Positions 4,658 to 5,646 of a DNA stretch of 5,646 bases are shown piece after piece; positions within the stretch are counted from its first letter, which is position 1, and the number at the start of each line of letters is the position of its first letter. The notes under the pieces were generated by a model. That model saw nothing but the letters and a program-made list of their open reading frames with translations. It had not been told where the DNA came from and made no database searches. The DNA is from Acidobacteriota bacterium. Its GTDB lineage: Bacteria; Acidobacteriota; Terriglobia; Terriglobales; Acidobacteriaceae. The stretch spans positions 1 through 5,646 of the forward strand of contig JANXQR010000824.1 of assembly GCA_025353435.1 (NCBI GenBank), written 5' to 3'. The position numbers and the translations under genes were made by a program.

Positions 4658-5646
4658 CAGGGCTGCCTTTCGCGCCGGCGCAGAGGCAGCGCCGCAAACA
4701 GCGAGCCGACGCTGGACGGTCTGGCTGCAAGAGCTGCAGCGGTCTGAGCGGGGTTCACCACGAAGTGCCCCAGATGGAGGGTTTCGTTCTGCTGGTCTTC
4801 CGGATGCTTCGGGTCGGGTGGCGCGGGAGTAGACCAGATGGCGCTCACCTCCACCGGCTTGCTGGTTCCGGCCCGCTCCATGGTGTTGTGATCCTTGCGG
4901 CGAATCTTGTTGACGTATGTCGTTACAATCGCCTGCGCAATTTTCGCCGAGTTCGAGCCCCAGTCTCCGTGCTCCTGGAGCACCACCACGGCAATCTCAG
5001 GATTGCGCCGCGGCACCATGCCGACGAACCAGGAGTTGGGCGTGTGCGCGCCGCCCTTGTTGTGGGTGTCGCCGCTACCCACCACCTGTGCCGTTCCGGT
5101 TTTGCCGGCAAAATCGACCCCGTCGATGTGCGCACCTTCAGCCGTGTGGTAGAGGCCCGGCGTAGTGGCTGCCGCCATGCCTTCGGTGATGGTCATCCAC
5201 GTGTCTTCATTCAGGGGCACGTCGCGGTCGCCCGATCCCTGGAACGAATCCATGACCGCTTGCCGGAACTCCGCAGTCATCTGGTCGGCACCCACGGTGT
5301 GCGGCCTCACGAAGTGCCCATTCGAAGCCAGCCCGCTGAGCGCACGCAGAAGCTGGATGGGTGTGACCTGCGTCTCGCCCTGCCCGATGCCGACTGAAAT
5401 GGTGTTGCCGGCATAGTACTTCTGGTGGTAGTTCTTCATCTCCCATTGCGTTGAGGGCATAATGCCGGCCATTTCGTTGGGCAGATCGACGCCGGTCCTT
5501 TGGGACAACCCGAACGATGTGGCGTACTTGGAGATGGTGTCGATGCCGAGCCGCTGTGCCATGGTGTAGAAGAATGTGTCGCACGACATGGGAATTGCTT
5601 CGTGAATGTCGAGTACGCCATGATGGTGGTCGCAGTGGAAGAAGCG
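4657..5646 (-). CDS. mrdA: Penicillin-binding protein 2 (peptidoglycan D,D-transpeptidase), 3' part only
   Basis: Class B PBP that cross-links peptide stems of new peptidoglycan in the periplasm as partner of RodA in the elongasome. The frame is open from the right edge to a TGA at 4659-4657 (329 residues visible); the N-terminal anchor, dimerisation domain and SxxK catalytic serine lie outside the window. The second active-site motif is seen as SCDTFFY (S codon 5586-5584), the form usual in PBP2, preceded by a His-rich HHHG stretch and an IHEAI segment. The third motif KTGTAQ runs from 5103 to 5086. Family-typical blocks GIDTISKYATSFG, TGVDLPNE and VGIGQGETQVTPIQLLRALSGLASNG-type sequence lie between them. 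The transpeptidase fold appears to end near YVNKIRRK; 78 further residues form a Pro/Ala-rich tail ending in RRRERQP, longer than the E. coli PBP2 tail. FtsI is less likely because of the SCDTFFY motif and the rodA neighbour. An internal ATG at 5589 is not the true start. Confidence 0.95.
   Translation of the reverse strand, partial: RFFHCDHHHGVLDIHEAIPMSCDTFFYTMAQRLGIDTISKYATSFGLSQRTGVDLPNEMAGIMPSTQWEMKNYHQKYYAGNTISVGIGQGETQVTPIQLLRALSGLASNGHFVRPHTVGADQMTAEFRQAVMDSFQGSGDRDVPLNEDTWMTITEGMAAATTPGLYHTAEGAHIDGVDFAGKTGTAQVVGSGDTHNKGGAHTPNSWFVGMVPRRNPEIAVVVLQEHGDWGSNSAKIAQAIVTTYVNKIRRKDHNTMERAGTSKPVEVSAIWSTPAPPDPKHPEDQQNETLHLGHFVVNPAQTAAALAARPSSVGSLFAALPLRRRERQP
4666..4671 (-). promoter_or_regulatory. 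Shine-Dalgarno of rodA within the mrdA 3' end
   Basis: The minus strand reads GAAAGG, then eight bases, then the ATG of rodA. It lies inside the last codons of mrdA, with the stop and start fused as TGATG. This supports the ATG at 4657 and suggests reinitiation or coupling, keeping RodA and PBP2 synthesis linked. Confidence 0.6.

Noticed and set aside
3845..4747. 300-codon plus-strand frame opposite rodA
   Set aside because: It is the antisense shadow of rodA and the mrdA end; the minus-strand frames are unmistakable and the plus-strand product has no domain character.

Overview
The window carries three genes, all on the minus strand. Read in the direction of transcription (high to low coordinate) they are: the 3' part of mrdA (penicillin-binding protein 2), a complete rodA (SEDS peptidoglycan glycosyltransferase), a 575-base non-coding gap, and a very long but incomplete gene for an RNase E/G-family endoribonuclease. 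The moderately GC-rich sequence, the order mrdA-rodA-rne/rng and the very large low-complexity insert in the ribonuclease suggest an acidobacterium (Terriglobia/Acidobacteriaceae-like). That assignment is inference from gene order and protein style; the window contains no rRNA marker.

Region by region. 5646-4657: PBP2 transpeptidase domain with its S-x-D and KTGT motifs and a 78-residue Pro/Ala-rich tail; the start and the SxxK serine lie beyond the right edge. 4657-3560: RodA, complete, its ATG sharing one base with the mrdA stop (TGATG). 3559-2985: no convincing protein gene, but several inverted repeats, including a nested set of complementary arms that may form a structured RNA leader. 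2984-1: an Rne/Rng ribonuclease open for 994 codons to the left edge. No stop interrupts this frame, which was checked codon by codon. Its S1 RNA-binding domain is split by about 578 residues of disordered-looking, charged sequence; the catalytic aspartates, 5'-sensor residues and zinc-link are all present downstream.

RodA polymerises glycan strands and PBP2 cross-links them; together they form the core of the elongasome that builds the lateral cell wall. The ribonuclease probably acts in rRNA maturation and mRNA decay. A link between cell-shape genes and RNase G is also known in E. coli, where rng (cafA) lies just downstream of mreBCD. The most notable items are the giant insert inside the S1 domain, which may serve as an internal degradosome-like scaffold, and the structured leader ahead of the gene, which could allow RNase E-style autoregulation. 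Both functional readings are inference.
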